35,932 nt of DNA from positions 1 to 35,932 of the forward strand of contig JANYKU010000082.1 in NCBI GenBank assembly GCA_025358075.1, written 5' to 3'. The DNA is from Ilumatobacteraceae bacterium (lineage in GTDB: Bacteria; Actinomycetota; Acidimicrobiia; Acidimicrobiales; Ilumatobacteraceae). The notes under the pieces are model-generated. The model had not been told where the DNA came from. It made no database searches and saw only the letters and a program-made list of their open reading frames with translations. Of this stretch, positions 25,330 to 33,609 are shown piece after piece (the first letter of the stretch is position 1; the number at the start of each line of letters is the position of its first letter). The translations under genes were made by a program, and so were the position numbers.

Positions 25330-26735
25330 CGGTGCACGGAGTGGTCGCGCACCTCAGCGCGTAGCCGGATCGTGTGCACCGAATCGCCGGAGAGCACACC
25401 GCCGCGAGCGAACAGACGACCGCCTTGCCAGTTGGACAAGCCCAGCTCAGGCTGATCGAGCGCAAACTGCCCGTCGACCCACCTGGTGAAGCCATTGCCG
25501 ATGAACGGAGCATCGACGGCGGAATAGAACCAGTCGTGCTCCTCGCGGTCTTCGCTGATCAGCGAGGCGCCGAAGCGCGGGCTGTACTTGTTGAACAGGG
25601 CAGCGGCCTCGGCGGCGGAATCGACCTCGACGAGCCAGAACTCGGGGGCGTCCTCCCACTCCCATTCCTCGCCGAGACGATCGCGCTCGCCGGCGCCCAC
25701 GACGTGCATGACTGCCTGCGTGCCGCGCTTGTCGGCCGCCCGTTGCGCTGCTTTCGACACGACCTCGCAGAGCTCAGCCCATCGGCGCCGAGGTACGCAG
25801 CACACGTTCATGGTGTTGCAGACCTTTCGGTCGAGCGAGTGCTCGACGGCCTCTGCCAGCACGGCACGATCGGCGTGTTCGGAGGCCACGATCCATGCTC
25901 CCCCAGTGCCGTGCAGACTGGCAGGCACGCCGTGCTGGCGGGCGACCGCGCCGAGTTGCGCCACCGCTTTCCCAGAGCCGCGAGCGACCGCCAACGAGAG
26001 ACGCGAGTCGGCAAAGAGCGCCCAACCTGCGGCATGTGCTGCCGAATCGACCAAACGAACGGCACCGGCCGGCAGGCCCGAACCAGCCAACGCCGGCACG
26101 ACACAGCTGTTCATGATCGCTCTGGCCGTACCGAGCGCATCGCTGCCGATCCTGAAGACCGCGGTGTTGCCGGTGCGCAGGACTCCGGTTGCATCGGCAA
26201 ACACATTGGGCCGCCCTTCGAACACGAAGCCAACCACACCCAGCGAAGCTCGCCACGACGACACCGACCACTCCGCATGATCGATCGTTGAGAGACGTTG
26301 CTGCCGCCGACTGGGCGAGGCAGCCCAACTGCGCAGGCCCGCCGCCATCTCGGTGCGCATGCCCGACGACAACGTCAGCCGGGTCGTCGACCTGCCCCTG
26401 TCGAGTGCCGAATCGACGTCGGCGCGATTGGCGTCGAGTACCACACCGAACGTCGAGTCGTCGTCGATCAAGTCGGCGAACCGCTCGAAGAACTCGGTGA
26501 TCTGATCGTCAGTGCAAGCGCTGAGAGCGCTGAACGCATCGACCGCATCGTCGACCGCTGTCGACGCCAGTCGATGCTCGGCGCGTGGGATGTGCAGCAG
26601 GTCGCCACTGGCTTGGACGATCACCAATCGATCACCTGCGGTGAATGCTCGGGCGAGATCGGCAGGAACCTCGGTCACCTTGTCGCCGCCGTAGACGAGA
26701 AGCTGACCCTCGATCAGTTCGGTGAGCTCGGTCAT
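25326..26735 (-). CDS. proA: ProA-like glutamate-5-semialdehyde/aldehyde dehydrogenase, divergent
   Basis: The 469-residue protein is from the ALDH superfamily and most like gamma-glutamyl phosphate reductase (ProA, proline synthesis). Recognisable blocks are LGVVGFVFEGRPNVFADAT, GNTAVFRIGSDA, HGTGGAWIV, the catalytic Cys306 in KVCNTMNV, and YSPRFGASLIS...FTRWVDGQFALDQPELGLSN. It is about 50 residues longer than typical ProA, with an extra N-terminal region (residues 1-60). No proB is nearby, so the function may be a different semialdehyde. The ATG at 26735 has GGAG 8 nt upstream; the frame extends to 26792 but that would overlap the divergent MBL gene. It is coupled to the M1 peptidase gene. 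Confidence 0.75.
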   Translation of the reverse strand: MTELTELIEGQLLVYGGDKVTEVPADLARAFTAGDRLVIVQASGDLLHIPRAEHRLASTAVDDAVDAFSALSACTDDQITEFFERFADLIDDDSTFGVVLDANRADVDSALDRGRSTTRLTLSSGMRTEMAAGLRSWAASPSRRQQRLSTIDHAEWSVSSWRASLGVVGFVFEGRPNVFADATGVLRTGNTAVFRIGSDALGTARAIMNSCVVPALAGSGLPAGAVRLVDSAAHAAGWALFADSRLSLAVARGSGKAVAQLGAVARQHGVPASLHGTGGAWIVASEHADRAVLAEAVEHSLDRKVCNTMNVCCVPRRRWAELCEVVSKAAQRAADKRGTQAVMHVVGAGERDRLGEEWEWEDAPEFWLVEVDSAAEAAALFNKYSPRFGASLISEDREEHDWFYSAVDAPFIGNGFTRWVDGQFALDQPELGLSNWQGGRLFARGGVLSGDSVHTIRLRAEVRDHSVHR

Positions 26736-26768
26736 CGGTCGCTCCGTCGCGGCGATCTCATCGCTGAG

Positions 26769-26774
26769 TAGCGT
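26769..26774 (+). promoter_or_regulatory. -10 box TAGCGT, leaderless MBL gene promoter
   Basis: TAGCGT ends 7 nt before the ATG at 26782. There is no ribosome-binding site. Confidence 0.5.
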
Positions 26775-26781
26775 ACGACTG

Positions 26782-27504
26782 ATGGCAGACAACCCCGACG
26801 ATCGGCTCTACTTCCGCCAACTGTTGTCGGGGCGCGACTTCGCTACCAGCGATCCGCTCGCCCAGCAAATGGTCAACTTCGTCTATGCGATCGGCGATCG
26901 CACCACCGGCGAGTGCCTCCTGGTTGATCCGGCCTACGCCGTCGACGAGGTGATCGACACCGTGACCGCCGACGGCATGGTCGTCAGCGGAGTGCTGGCC
27001 ACGCACTACCACCCGGATCATGTCGGCGGGCCGATGATGGGCTACACGATCGAGGGCATCACTACGCTGCTCGAACGGGTCGATTGCCCGATTCATGTGC
27101 AACGGACCGAGGTCCCGTGGGTGCGTCGAGCGACTGGCGTCGGTGATGACCATCTGGCGATCCATGAACCCGGCGACGTCGTGCGTGTCGGATCGATCGA
27201 CGTCACGCTGGTTCACACTCCCGGCCACACCCCGGGCAGCCAGTGCTTCCACGTGGAAGGACGGTTGGTCAGCGGCGACACCCTGTTCCTCGACGGCTGC
27301 GGGCGCACCGACCTGCCCGGTAGCAACCCGGAGGAGATGTACCACAGCCTGCAGAAGCTCGCCGCGATGCCGGCTGCCACCGTGGTGTACCCGGGGCACC
27401 GCTACTCGCCGCCGCCCAGCGCCACGCTCGAGTCGATCCGTCAGAACAACTACGTGTTCCGGCCGAACTCGGCCGAGCAGTGGCTGCAGATGTTCGGCGG
27501 CTAG
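26782..27504 (+). CDS. Metallo-beta-lactamase fold hydrolase (glyoxalase II/persulfide dioxygenase-like)
   Basis: A 240-residue MBL-fold enzyme. The metal motif THYHPDH gives His75, His77, Asp79 and His80. Further ligands are His in HTPGHTPGS, Asp in SGDTLFLDGCGRTDLPGS and His in VVYPGHRYS. The GCGRTDLPGS block is like that of glyoxalase II and ETHE1 persulfide dioxygenases, enzymes of detoxification or sulfur metabolism. The start is ATG at 26782 from the TAGCGT box; the longer frame to 26722 only shadows the proA-like gene. The substrate is not certain. It is divergent from the proA-like gene by 46 nt. Confidence 0.9.
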   Translation: MADNPDDRLYFRQLLSGRDFATSDPLAQQMVNFVYAIGDRTTGECLLVDPAYAVDEVIDTVTADGMVVSGVLATHYHPDHVGGPMMGYTIEGITTLLERVDCPIHVQRTEVPWVRRATGVGDDHLAIHEPGDVVRVGSIDVTLVHTPGHTPGSQCFHVEGRLVSGDTLFLDGCGRTDLPGSNPEEMYHSLQKLAAMPAATVVYPGHRYSPPPSATLESIRQNNYVFRPNSAEQWLQMFGG

Positions 27505-27604
27505 TCCGGGTCAGCAAGCGTTGGACGGGCTCATCCTGCCCAAACTAAAGGGCCGATCCGTTTGGCGACTCGGCACGAGATATGCGGCTCAACCGCCAGG
27601 CTGT

Positions 27605-28222
27605 CTAGACCGCCAGGCTCAGCGCCAGCGACACGATCGCCACGTGATAGGTGACCATGATCGCCAGGTGCATCCACGAACGTTCGGCCACGAACTGACC
27701 CCAACCGAGGATCGAGTCGCTGACGATGAACGCCGTCGCGCCAACCATGATCAGCCAGTTACCCGTTGCCCACCCAACGACGCACATCGACGAGATCACC
27801 ACGAGGTAGGCCCGCACCGGGATTCCGAACCCTTTGGTCGCCGCACCGCGCACGATCGGAACCGCTGCGGTACCGAGCAGCAACGCGCAGCCGACAACGG
27901 CGACACCGGCCATCGGCCAACGATCGAGACCGCGCTGCACGAACATCACGATGAAGGCCACGTGCCCGAGCAGGAAGGCGGCCAAGCCAACGACGAACTG
28001 GTCGACGGCAGGAAGCAGGGCGACATCGCCCACCAGGCACAACGTCAAGGCAATGATTGCCACGACGGTCGCCGGGCGCGGACCATCGGCGAAGGCAGCG
28101 ATGGCGATTGCTCCGACGGTGGTCAGCGGCTTGGAGATCAGCTCGATGCGCACGTTCAGCTTCCAGCGCGAATACCAGTTGGCGATCGCGGCGATCGCCG
28201 TTGCGATGCAGGCGAAGATCAT
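27605..28222 (-). CDS. YhhN-type lysoplasmalogenase-family membrane protein
   Basis: The 205-residue protein has seven to eight membrane segments and the YhhN/TMEM86 pattern: SKPLTTVGAIAIAAF near residue 30, LCLVGDVALLP near 62, FLLGHVAFIVMF near 83, RAYLVVISSM near 138, and VSDSILGWGQF near 167. The two Asp-containing motifs (GDxxLL and SDxxL) are the proposed active site. Human TMEM86B hydrolyses lysoplasmalogens; bacterial members may act on other lysolipids. Upstream is the TauE-like permease, 14 nt away, so they are cotranscribed. The 100-nt gap to the convergent MBL gene has no clear terminator. Confidence 0.88.
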   Translation of the reverse strand: MIFACIATAIAAIANWYSRWKLNVRIELISKPLTTVGAIAIAAFADGPRPATVVAIIALTLCLVGDVALLPAVDQFVVGLAAFLLGHVAFIVMFVQRGLDRWPMAGVAVVGCALLLGTAAVPIVRGAATKGFGIPVRAYLVVISSMCVVGWATGNWLIMVGATAFIVSDSILGWGQFVAERSWMHLAIMVTYHVAIVSLALSLAV

Positions 28223-28236
28223 CGGGCCATCATTCC

Positions 28237-28971
28237 TCAGATGAGGGCGTTGACGATCGAGCTGATCGCCGCGCAGGTGAGCAGGACGAGGACCAGCCGG
28301 CGAAAGCGCTCGCCGTGCACATGTTTGCGAATCGGATAGCCGAGCAGTTGGCCGAGGATCATGGCTGGAATCGTCACCGCCGACGTGACGATGCCGTCTC
28401 GGGTCACCTTTCCGGAGGCGATGAACAGGCTGAGACCGAGGATGTTACTGAAGGCGAACACCGTCGTGATGGTCGCCCGAAACCTAGCAGGCGGAAGTTG
28501 GCGTGCCTGTAACAGAAAGGCCAGAGGCGGGCCATTGGTCGACAGCGATGTGTTGAGCACACCGGAGATGAACCCGGCGCCGTAGTCGAACCGCGGACCG
28601 ACGTGCTGGAGGTTGACCCGCAACGCGAGCAGTATCACGGCGATCAGCACGGCGATGCCGAGCAACAACCTCAACACGTTGTCGTTGACGGTGATGAAGA
28701 CGAGGAGGCCGAACGGCATCCCGATGTACGCGGCGATCGTCAGCCGCTTCACCAAGGCCCGGTCAGCGTCGGCGCGGCTGTGCACTGCTTGCCACGTGGT
28801 GACGAAGATCCCGGTCATCGAGCTGACCACGACGGCAAGCTTCGGCTCGATCGCCAACGTCATCAGGGGCACCGCGAGCAGGGCGAAGCCGAAACCGGCC
28901 ACGATCTGCATCAACGCAGCGATGAAGACCGCCGCCCCAACGACGATCAGTTGGGCGGTGGTCACGAGCAT
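28237..28971 (-). CDS. TauE/SafE (TSUP) family membrane permease
   Basis: The 244-residue protein has eight membrane segments and two halves, each beginning with a motif of this family: FIAALMQIVAGFGFALLAVPLM near residue 15 and FISGVLNTSLSTNGPPLAFLL near residue 125. TSUP proteins export or import sulfonates, sulfite or related anions, though many have no known substrate. The ATG at 28971 is chosen because the first segment starts right after it; the frame continues to 29742 but only as a shadow of the oxygenase gene. It forms a likely operon with the YhhN gene. It is divergent from the oxygenase. Confidence 0.9.
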   Translation of the reverse strand: MLVTTAQLIVVGAAVFIAALMQIVAGFGFALLAVPLMTLAIEPKLAVVVSSMTGIFVTTWQAVHSRADADRALVKRLTIAAYIGMPFGLLVFITVNDNVLRLLLGIAVLIAVILLALRVNLQHVGPRFDYGAGFISGVLNTSLSTNGPPLAFLLQARQLPPARFRATITTVFAFSNILGLSLFIASGKVTRDGIVTSAVTIPAMILGQLLGYPIRKHVHGERFRRLVLVLLTCAAISSIVNALI

Positions 28972-28994
28972 CGATTCTGGCACGGCAGGGCGCG

Positions 28995-29000
28995 TACGCT
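28995..29000 (+). promoter_or_regulatory. -10 box TACGCT, leaderless oxygenase promoter
   Basis: TACGCT ends 7 nt before the ATG at 29008. It lies in the 36-nt gap to the divergent TauE-like gene. Confidence 0.5.
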
Positions 29001-29007
29001 GCAGAGC

Positions 29008-29961
29008 ATGCTGCCGATCGTCGATCTCTACGCTCGAACGGCTGCTACGGAGATCGATCAGGCATGCCGTGAGTTCGGCTTCTTCGCGATCCGCAATCAC
29101 GGAGTCGACGACGACTTGCGCAAGGCTGTTCTCCAAGTCTCCATCGACTTCTTCGGCCGAGACGAGACCGAGAAGCAAGAGGTCGCCATGGCCCGCGCCA
29201 GCTCGGCGTGGCGCGGATGGTTTCCGCTCGGTGGCGAGTTGACGTCGGGCATCGCAGACCTGAAGGAGGGCTACTACTTCGGCCGCGAGCTGCCGCCCGA
29301 TCCCCGCCCGATGCACGGTCCCAACATCTGGCCGACCGAGCCGGCGGAGATGCGGCCGCTGGTCACGCAGTGGATGGAGGCGATGGAACCGCTCGCTCAG
29401 CACGTGCTGTCGCTGATGGCCGAGGGGTTGGGCCTGGCCCCGGAGTTCTTCGGCAGCGATCTCACGGCGGATCCCACTCCCCTGTTTCGCATCTTTCGTT
29501 ATCCGCCGCACCCGCCCAACCACGCCGATCGCTGGGGAGTCGCCGAGCACAGCGACTATGGCCTGCTCACGCTGCTCGCCCACGACGGCACGCCAGGGCT
29601 GCAGGTCAAAGTCGGTGACGTGTGGCTCGATGCACCGCACGATCCGGAGCTGATCATCTGCAACCTCGGCGACATGCTCGATCGGCTCACGGCCGGTCGC
29701 TACCGGTCGACCCCGCATCGCGCCCGCAACGACGCGGCGCATGATCGGTACTCGCTGCCCTTCTTTCTTGATCCGGGATGGGATGCCGTCATCGAAGCGA
29801 TCGATCTCGACGATGGTTGGGTCGCGCCGGCCGACGCAGATCGGCGTTGGGATCGGGCAAACCTGCGCGACCTCAACAGCACCTACGGCGACTGGCTCAC
29901 GGAAAAGGTCCGCAAGGTCTTCCCCGACCTCGCCGAGGTGCTCAGCGAGCAGCAGCGCTAG
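29008..29961 (+). CDS. 2-oxoglutarate/Fe(II) oxygenase, isopenicillin N synthase-like
   Basis: The 317-residue protein starts with the DIOX_N domain (LPIVDLYARTAATEIDQACREFGFFAIRNHGV) and has the Fe(II) facial triad His181-x-Asp183 (AEHSDYG) and His237 (STPHRAR). Arg247-x-Ser249 (RYS) should bind the 2-oxoglutarate carboxylate. The family covers isopenicillin N synthase, gibberellin and ethylene-forming enzymes and many bacterial oxygenases of unknown substrate. There is no peptide-synthetase neighbour, so penicillin synthesis is unlikely. The ATG at 29008 is fixed by the TACGCT box. It is convergent with the GNAT gene; the stops abut at 29961/29962. Confidence 0.92.
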   Translation: MLPIVDLYARTAATEIDQACREFGFFAIRNHGVDDDLRKAVLQVSIDFFGRDETEKQEVAMARASSAWRGWFPLGGELTSGIADLKEGYYFGRELPPDPRPMHGPNIWPTEPAEMRPLVTQWMEAMEPLAQHVLSLMAEGLGLAPEFFGSDLTADPTPLFRIFRYPPHPPNHADRWGVAEHSDYGLLTLLAHDGTPGLQVKVGDVWLDAPHDPELIICNLGDMLDRLTAGRYRSTPHRARNDAAHDRYSLPFFLDPGWDAVIEAIDLDDGWVAPADADRRWDRANLRDLNSTYGDWLTEKVRKVFPDLAEVLSEQQR

Positions 29962-30636
29962 TCAACGGCCCAGCGTGTAAGTACGGCGAGCGCGGTCGAC
30001 GTCGATGACTCGCCAACCGTCCGTGAACAACGGCACCAGCGCGTCGCGCAGCGACACTCGGGCATCAACCGCCGAGGCCGACGCCGCGGCGATCTCGTCG
30101 GCCGACACCGGCGGCACTTCGACCTCGATCGATTCGGTCCCGCTGAAACGTTCTCCGACGAGATCCCATTCGACAACGAACCGATCGCTGGGCAGACCAC
30201 CGTTGATGCCGGCCATCGGGCCGTAGAGGTCGACGTGGTACTGGGTTGCGATCGCCCTCAGCGAACGCAGGTTGAGATGGGCGTTGCCGAGCTGCAGCGG
30301 ATCGAAGGTCCAACGCATCGCGGTTCGCCCGTTGGCGAGACACCACTCGCGTTGGCGGTGCTTCAACGCGATGCCGAGCCCTGACCCCCGATGGTCCGCA
30401 TCGACCGCAAGGTAGTGCGAATGAAGAACATGCAGTTGGTGGGTGGCGAAGCCGTACACCGAGCCGACCAAACGGTCGCCATCGAACGCCCCGATTGCAA
30501 GGCCACCTTCGTTGATCGTCGCCACGAGCATGTGGACCGCCACCACTTCGACCTTGTTGCCCCAGACGCGCGATTCGAGCGGCGGCAGCGGAGCAAGTTC
30601 GGCGGCCGTGCGCAGCTCGCGGAACTCGATCGTCAT
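29962..30636 (-). CDS. GNAT-family N-acyltransferase (COG3375-like), probable amino-acid succinyltransferase
   Basis: The 224-residue protein has the GNAT acetyl-CoA pyrophosphate loop HRGSGLG near residue 86, preceded by HSHYLAVDADH. The rest (MRWTFDPLQLGNAHLNLRSLRAIATQYHVDLYGPMAGINGGLPSDRF) is characteristic of COG3375. Its start overlaps the stop of the enolase-superfamily gene (ATGA), so the two are made together. A COG3375 succinyltransferase, N-succinylamino acid racemase and a desuccinylase form a known pathway converting D- to L-amino acids (described in Geobacillus). The pairing here supports that role, but the desuccinylase is not in the window. Confidence 0.85.
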   Translation of the reverse strand: MTIEFRELRTAAELAPLPPLESRVWGNKVEVVAVHMLVATINEGGLAIGAFDGDRLVGSVYGFATHQLHVLHSHYLAVDADHRGSGLGIALKHRQREWCLANGRTAMRWTFDPLQLGNAHLNLRSLRAIATQYHVDLYGPMAGINGGLPSDRFVVEWDLVGERFSGTESIEVEVPPVSADEIAAASASAVDARVSLRDALVPLFTDGWRVIDVDRARRTYTLGR

Positions 30637-31736
30637 CGGCGCAGGACCTCTACGGATTCGGTGACCGATTCGAGGAACGGGCGGTCGAGGGTGACGCCAA
30701 TGCCCGGACCGGATGGAACCGGCATGATGCCATCGGTTGTCTCCAATGCCTGCTCGGTGACGTCGCGGGCGTACGTGCGGCTCGCCGAGGCCGTGTCACC
30801 GGGGTACACGAAGCCCGGCATCGTCGCCGCGTGAATGTTGTGGGCGCGGCCGATGCCGGTCTCGAGCATGCCGCCACACCACATCGGCACGTGGCGCGCT
30901 ACACACAGGTCGTGGATCCGCTTGGTCGCCGCCAACCCACCGACGCGGCCGACCTTGACATTGACGACGGCGCACGCGCCGAGGTCGAGGGCAGCCTTGG
31001 TTCGAGCCGGAGAAGTCAGGGTCTCGTCGAGACACAGCGGTGTCTCCAGCTGCGGAGCGAGCTTGGCGTGGTCGGTGAGATCATCCCAATGCAACGGCTG
31101 CTCGATGTAGTGCAACCCGAACTGATCGATCTTGCGGAGCACGTCGAGATCGTCCAGCGTGTACGCCGAGTTGGCATCGACCGTCAACTCGATCGTTGGG
31201 AAGTCGGCACGCACCGCAGACAGGAGGTCGATGTCCCAACCGGGCTCGATCTTCAACTTGATCCGCTTGTAGCCCTGGTCGACATGGCGGCCGACGGACG
31301 CCAGTGTCTCGGGGATCGTGTTCATGCCGAGACTGGCACCCACGGGGATCTCGGTTCGCTCGCCGCCGAGCAGCGTGCGTAGGGGACGTCCGAGCTGCCG
31401 CGCGTGGCAATCCCACACCGCGAGCTCCAACGCGGACTTGGCCATCGGATTGCCGCGCCACCGGGCCCACGAGTCGCACAACGTCATCGGGTCGTCGCAC
31501 CCGTCGCGCATCAATGCCGGCACCAAGGCCTCGCGAAGCAGATGGAGGGCCCCGACGATCGACTCCTCACGATATGCAGGCAAGGTGTCCATCACCCCTT
31601 CGCCGTATCCCTCGACTCCGGCCGAGCGAACCGTGACAAGTACCGCGTGCTTCTCGAACTCGGCCGCGAACGACGTCTTGAAGACCGACCGGTACGGAAG
31701 CCGGACGACTCTCAGCTCGACTTGGTCAACATCCAT
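30633..31736 (-). CDS. menC: Enolase-superfamily o-succinylbenzoate synthase / N-succinylamino acid racemase
   Basis: The 367-residue protein has the catalytic Lys160-x-Lys162 motif in RIKLKIEPGWD, metal ligands Asp187 (VDANSAY), Glu212 (YIEQPL) and Asp237 (CLDETL), and the second catalytic Lys261 (VNVKVGRVGG). This places it in the OSBS/NSAR group, in which many members racemise N-succinylamino acids as well as making o-succinylbenzoate for menaquinone. No other men genes are present and a COG3375 GNAT is coupled to it, so racemase activity is more likely. The ATG at 31736 has TAGGAG 5 nt upstream and starts 9 nt after the carboxyltransferase gene. Confidence 0.9.
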   Translation of the reverse strand: MDVDQVELRVVRLPYRSVFKTSFAAEFEKHAVLVTVRSAGVEGYGEGVMDTLPAYREESIVGALHLLREALVPALMRDGCDDPMTLCDSWARWRGNPMAKSALELAVWDCHARQLGRPLRTLLGGERTEIPVGASLGMNTIPETLASVGRHVDQGYKRIKLKIEPGWDIDLLSAVRADFPTIELTVDANSAYTLDDLDVLRKIDQFGLHYIEQPLHWDDLTDHAKLAPQLETPLCLDETLTSPARTKAALDLGACAVVNVKVGRVGGLAATKRIHDLCVARHVPMWCGGMLETGIGRAHNIHAATMPGFVYPGDTASASRTYARDVTEQALETTDGIMPVPSGPGIGVTLDRPFLESVTESVEVLRR

Positions 31737-31745
31737 CCCGTACTC

Positions 31746-33575
31746 CTACCAGGTGTCGATGTTCGGGCGCTTCTTCGCCGTGCGAGGCGCCGGCGGCGGA
31801 GCGGACTTGAGCACCGTCACCAGCCACTTTCGAGTGTCGGCCGGGTCGATCACGTCGTCGATCTCGAAGTGGGAGGCTGTGTTGAGCGCCTTGCCATGTT
31901 CGTACATCCGCGCCACCATCTTCTGGAACTCGGCGTCACGTGCCGCCGGATCCTCGATCGCCTCGAGCTCACGACGGAAGCCGAGGCGCACCGCTCCCTC
32001 CACGCCCATCGGGCCGAACTCTCCGGTCGGCCAGGCCACACACGCAGCCGGCGCCTTCGTACTTCCACCCACCATCGCTTGGGCGCCGAGGCCGTAGCAC
32101 TTGCGCAAGACCACGCTGATCAGCGGAACCGTCACGTTGGCGCCAACGACGAACAACCGCGAGCAGTGACGAACCAACGCGGTCGCCTCCACCGCCGGAC
32201 CGACCATCATCCCCGGAGTGTCGACCAGCATGATCATGGGGATGTCGAACGCATCGCACAGTTGCATGAACCTCGCGGCCTTGTCCGCGCCGTCGCTGTC
32301 GATCGCACCTGCCAGATGCCCGGGGTTGTTGGCGATGACGCCGACGGACCGGCCCTCGACTCGTGCGAGCGCCGTGACCATGCCCAGGCCGAAGTGGCGG
32401 CGGAGCTCCAACACGCTGCCGGTATCGAAGAGGCCGTCGATCACGGAGTGGACGTCGTAGCTGCGCATGCGATCTTCCGGGATCGCAGCACGCAGCTCGC
32501 CTTGATCGGCGCAGGTCCAGTTGCGAAGCGGGCCCTGGAAGTACGAGAGGTACTGCTTGGCGACCCGCACACCCTCCGCCTCGTCGGCAACGGTGATGTC
32601 GATGACACCGTTGGCCTGCTGCACCGCGGTCGGGCCGATCTCGGTAGGTCGAACGACTCCCAGGCCGCCGCCCTCGATCATTGCCGGGCCAGCCATGCCG
32701 ATGTTCGAGTCCTCGGTGGCGATCACCACATCGCAGATGCCGAGCATCGACGCGTTGCCGGCGAAGCAATAGCCGGCGTTGATGCCAACCAGCGGCACCA
32801 GGCCACTCAGCTGGGCGAAGTACAGGAACGCCCAACCGTCGAGGAGGCTGACGCCAGTGGCATCGGTGTCGCCGGGCCGTCCACCTCCGCCCTCGGTGAA
32901 GAACACGACCGGCAGACGCATCGACTCGGCCAAGTCGAACAGGCGGTCCTTCTTGCGATGATTCTGCTGACCCTGTGTGCCGGCCAGGACGGTGTAGTCG
33001 TACGAGACGGCGATCACCTGAGCAGCGTGCCCCTCGAACAGGTCGCCGTTGACGGTGCCGATGCCGCCAATCATGCCGTCAGCGGGGGTCCGCTCGATCA
33101 GTTCTTCGACCGACCGTCGCCGCCGTTGGGCGGCGATCACGAGCGGGCCGTACTCGATGAACGAACCGTCGTCGACCAAGTCGGCGACGTTCTCGCGAGC
33201 AGTGCGACGCCCGACGGTTCGCCGGCGTTCGACCGCCTGGGGCCGAGCCGCATCGAGTCCGATCGCGTGGCGAGCCTGAACCTCCGCCAGGTCGGGTCGC
33301 ACTGCCGACCGGTCGCCACGCGCCGCGCCCTCGACGGCAGTTTGGGCAACAACGCCGGGCATCACCGATGCCACCGCGACCCCGGCCATCACCGTGGCAC
33401 CTACGGCGACGAGCACCTCGGCGACCGTTCCGTCGCACGGCGACTCGATGGCGTGATGCATCTTCATCGACTCGATCAGCATCAGTTGCTGGCCGGCAAT
33501 GACCGCTTGGCCGATCGAGACATCGACCGCGACGATCGTGCCCTGCATCGGAGCATCGATTCGCATCTCCCCCAT
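31746..33575 (-). CDS. Biotinyl domain fused to acyl-CoA carboxyltransferase (BCCP-CT)
   Basis: The 609-residue protein is a fusion. Residues 1-70 are a biotinyl domain with Lys38 in IESMKMHH as the biotinylation site. After a linker (~75-110), residues ~115-600 form a complete carboxyltransferase of the propionyl/methylmalonyl-CoA family: the N-half with AGTQGQQNHRKKDRLF, FFTEGGGGRPGD and GINAGYCFAGNA, the C-half with GVIANNPGHLAGAID and IMLVDTPGMMVGPAVEA. No biotin carboxylase domain or gene is in the window. The enzyme should carboxylate an acyl-CoA using a carboxylase encoded elsewhere. The ATG at 33575 is placed by the TACGGT box. It heads an operon with the enolase-superfamily and GNAT genes. 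Confidence 0.93.
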   Translation of the reverse strand: MGEMRIDAPMQGTIVAVDVSIGQAVIAGQQLMLIESMKMHHAIESPCDGTVAEVLVAVGATVMAGVAVASVMPGVVAQTAVEGAARGDRSAVRPDLAEVQARHAIGLDAARPQAVERRRTVGRRTARENVADLVDDGSFIEYGPLVIAAQRRRRSVEELIERTPADGMIGGIGTVNGDLFEGHAAQVIAVSYDYTVLAGTQGQQNHRKKDRLFDLAESMRLPVVFFTEGGGGRPGDTDATGVSLLDGWAFLYFAQLSGLVPLVGINAGYCFAGNASMLGICDVVIATEDSNIGMAGPAMIEGGGLGVVRPTEIGPTAVQQANGVIDITVADEAEGVRVAKQYLSYFQGPLRNWTCADQGELRAAIPEDRMRSYDVHSVIDGLFDTGSVLELRRHFGLGMVTALARVEGRSVGVIANNPGHLAGAIDSDGADKAARFMQLCDAFDIPMIMLVDTPGMMVGPAVEATALVRHCSRLFVVGANVTVPLISVVLRKCYGLGAQAMVGGSTKAPAACVAWPTGEFGPMGVEGAVRLGFRRELEAIEDPAARDAEFQKMVARMYEHGKALNTASHFEIDDVIDPADTRKWLVTVLKSAPPPAPRTAKKRPNIDTW

Positions 33576-33582
33576 TCGTCCG

Positions 33583-33588
33583 ACCGTA
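33583..33588 (-). promoter_or_regulatory. -10 box TACGGT, leaderless carboxyltransferase promoter
   Basis: TACGGT on the minus strand ends 7 nt before the ATG at 33575. With the identical box on the plus strand at 33604-33609 it forms a perfect 6-bp inverted repeat separated by 15 nt. Confidence 0.6.
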
Positions 33589-33603
33589 GCGGGCGCGACG
33601 GAA

Positions 33604-33609
33604 TACGGT
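33604..33609 (+). promoter_or_regulatory. -10 box TACGGT, leaderless ligD-type gene promoter
   Basis: TACGGT ends 7 nt before the GTG at 33617. It is the mirror image of the carboxyltransferase -10 box, so the 41-nt gap is a compact bidirectional promoter. Confidence 0.6.

Noticed and set aside
27505-27604. Possible terminator hairpins in the 100-nt gap between convergent genes
   Set aside because: Only 4-5 bp stems (GGGC/GCCC and GCCGA/TCGGC) with loops of 7-13 nt and no T-run were found.
27592-27619. 11-bp direct repeat ACCGCCAGGCT at 27592-27602 and 27609-27619
   Set aside because: The second copy encodes the C-terminus of the YhhN-type protein; a single short repeat with no further copies is most likely chance.
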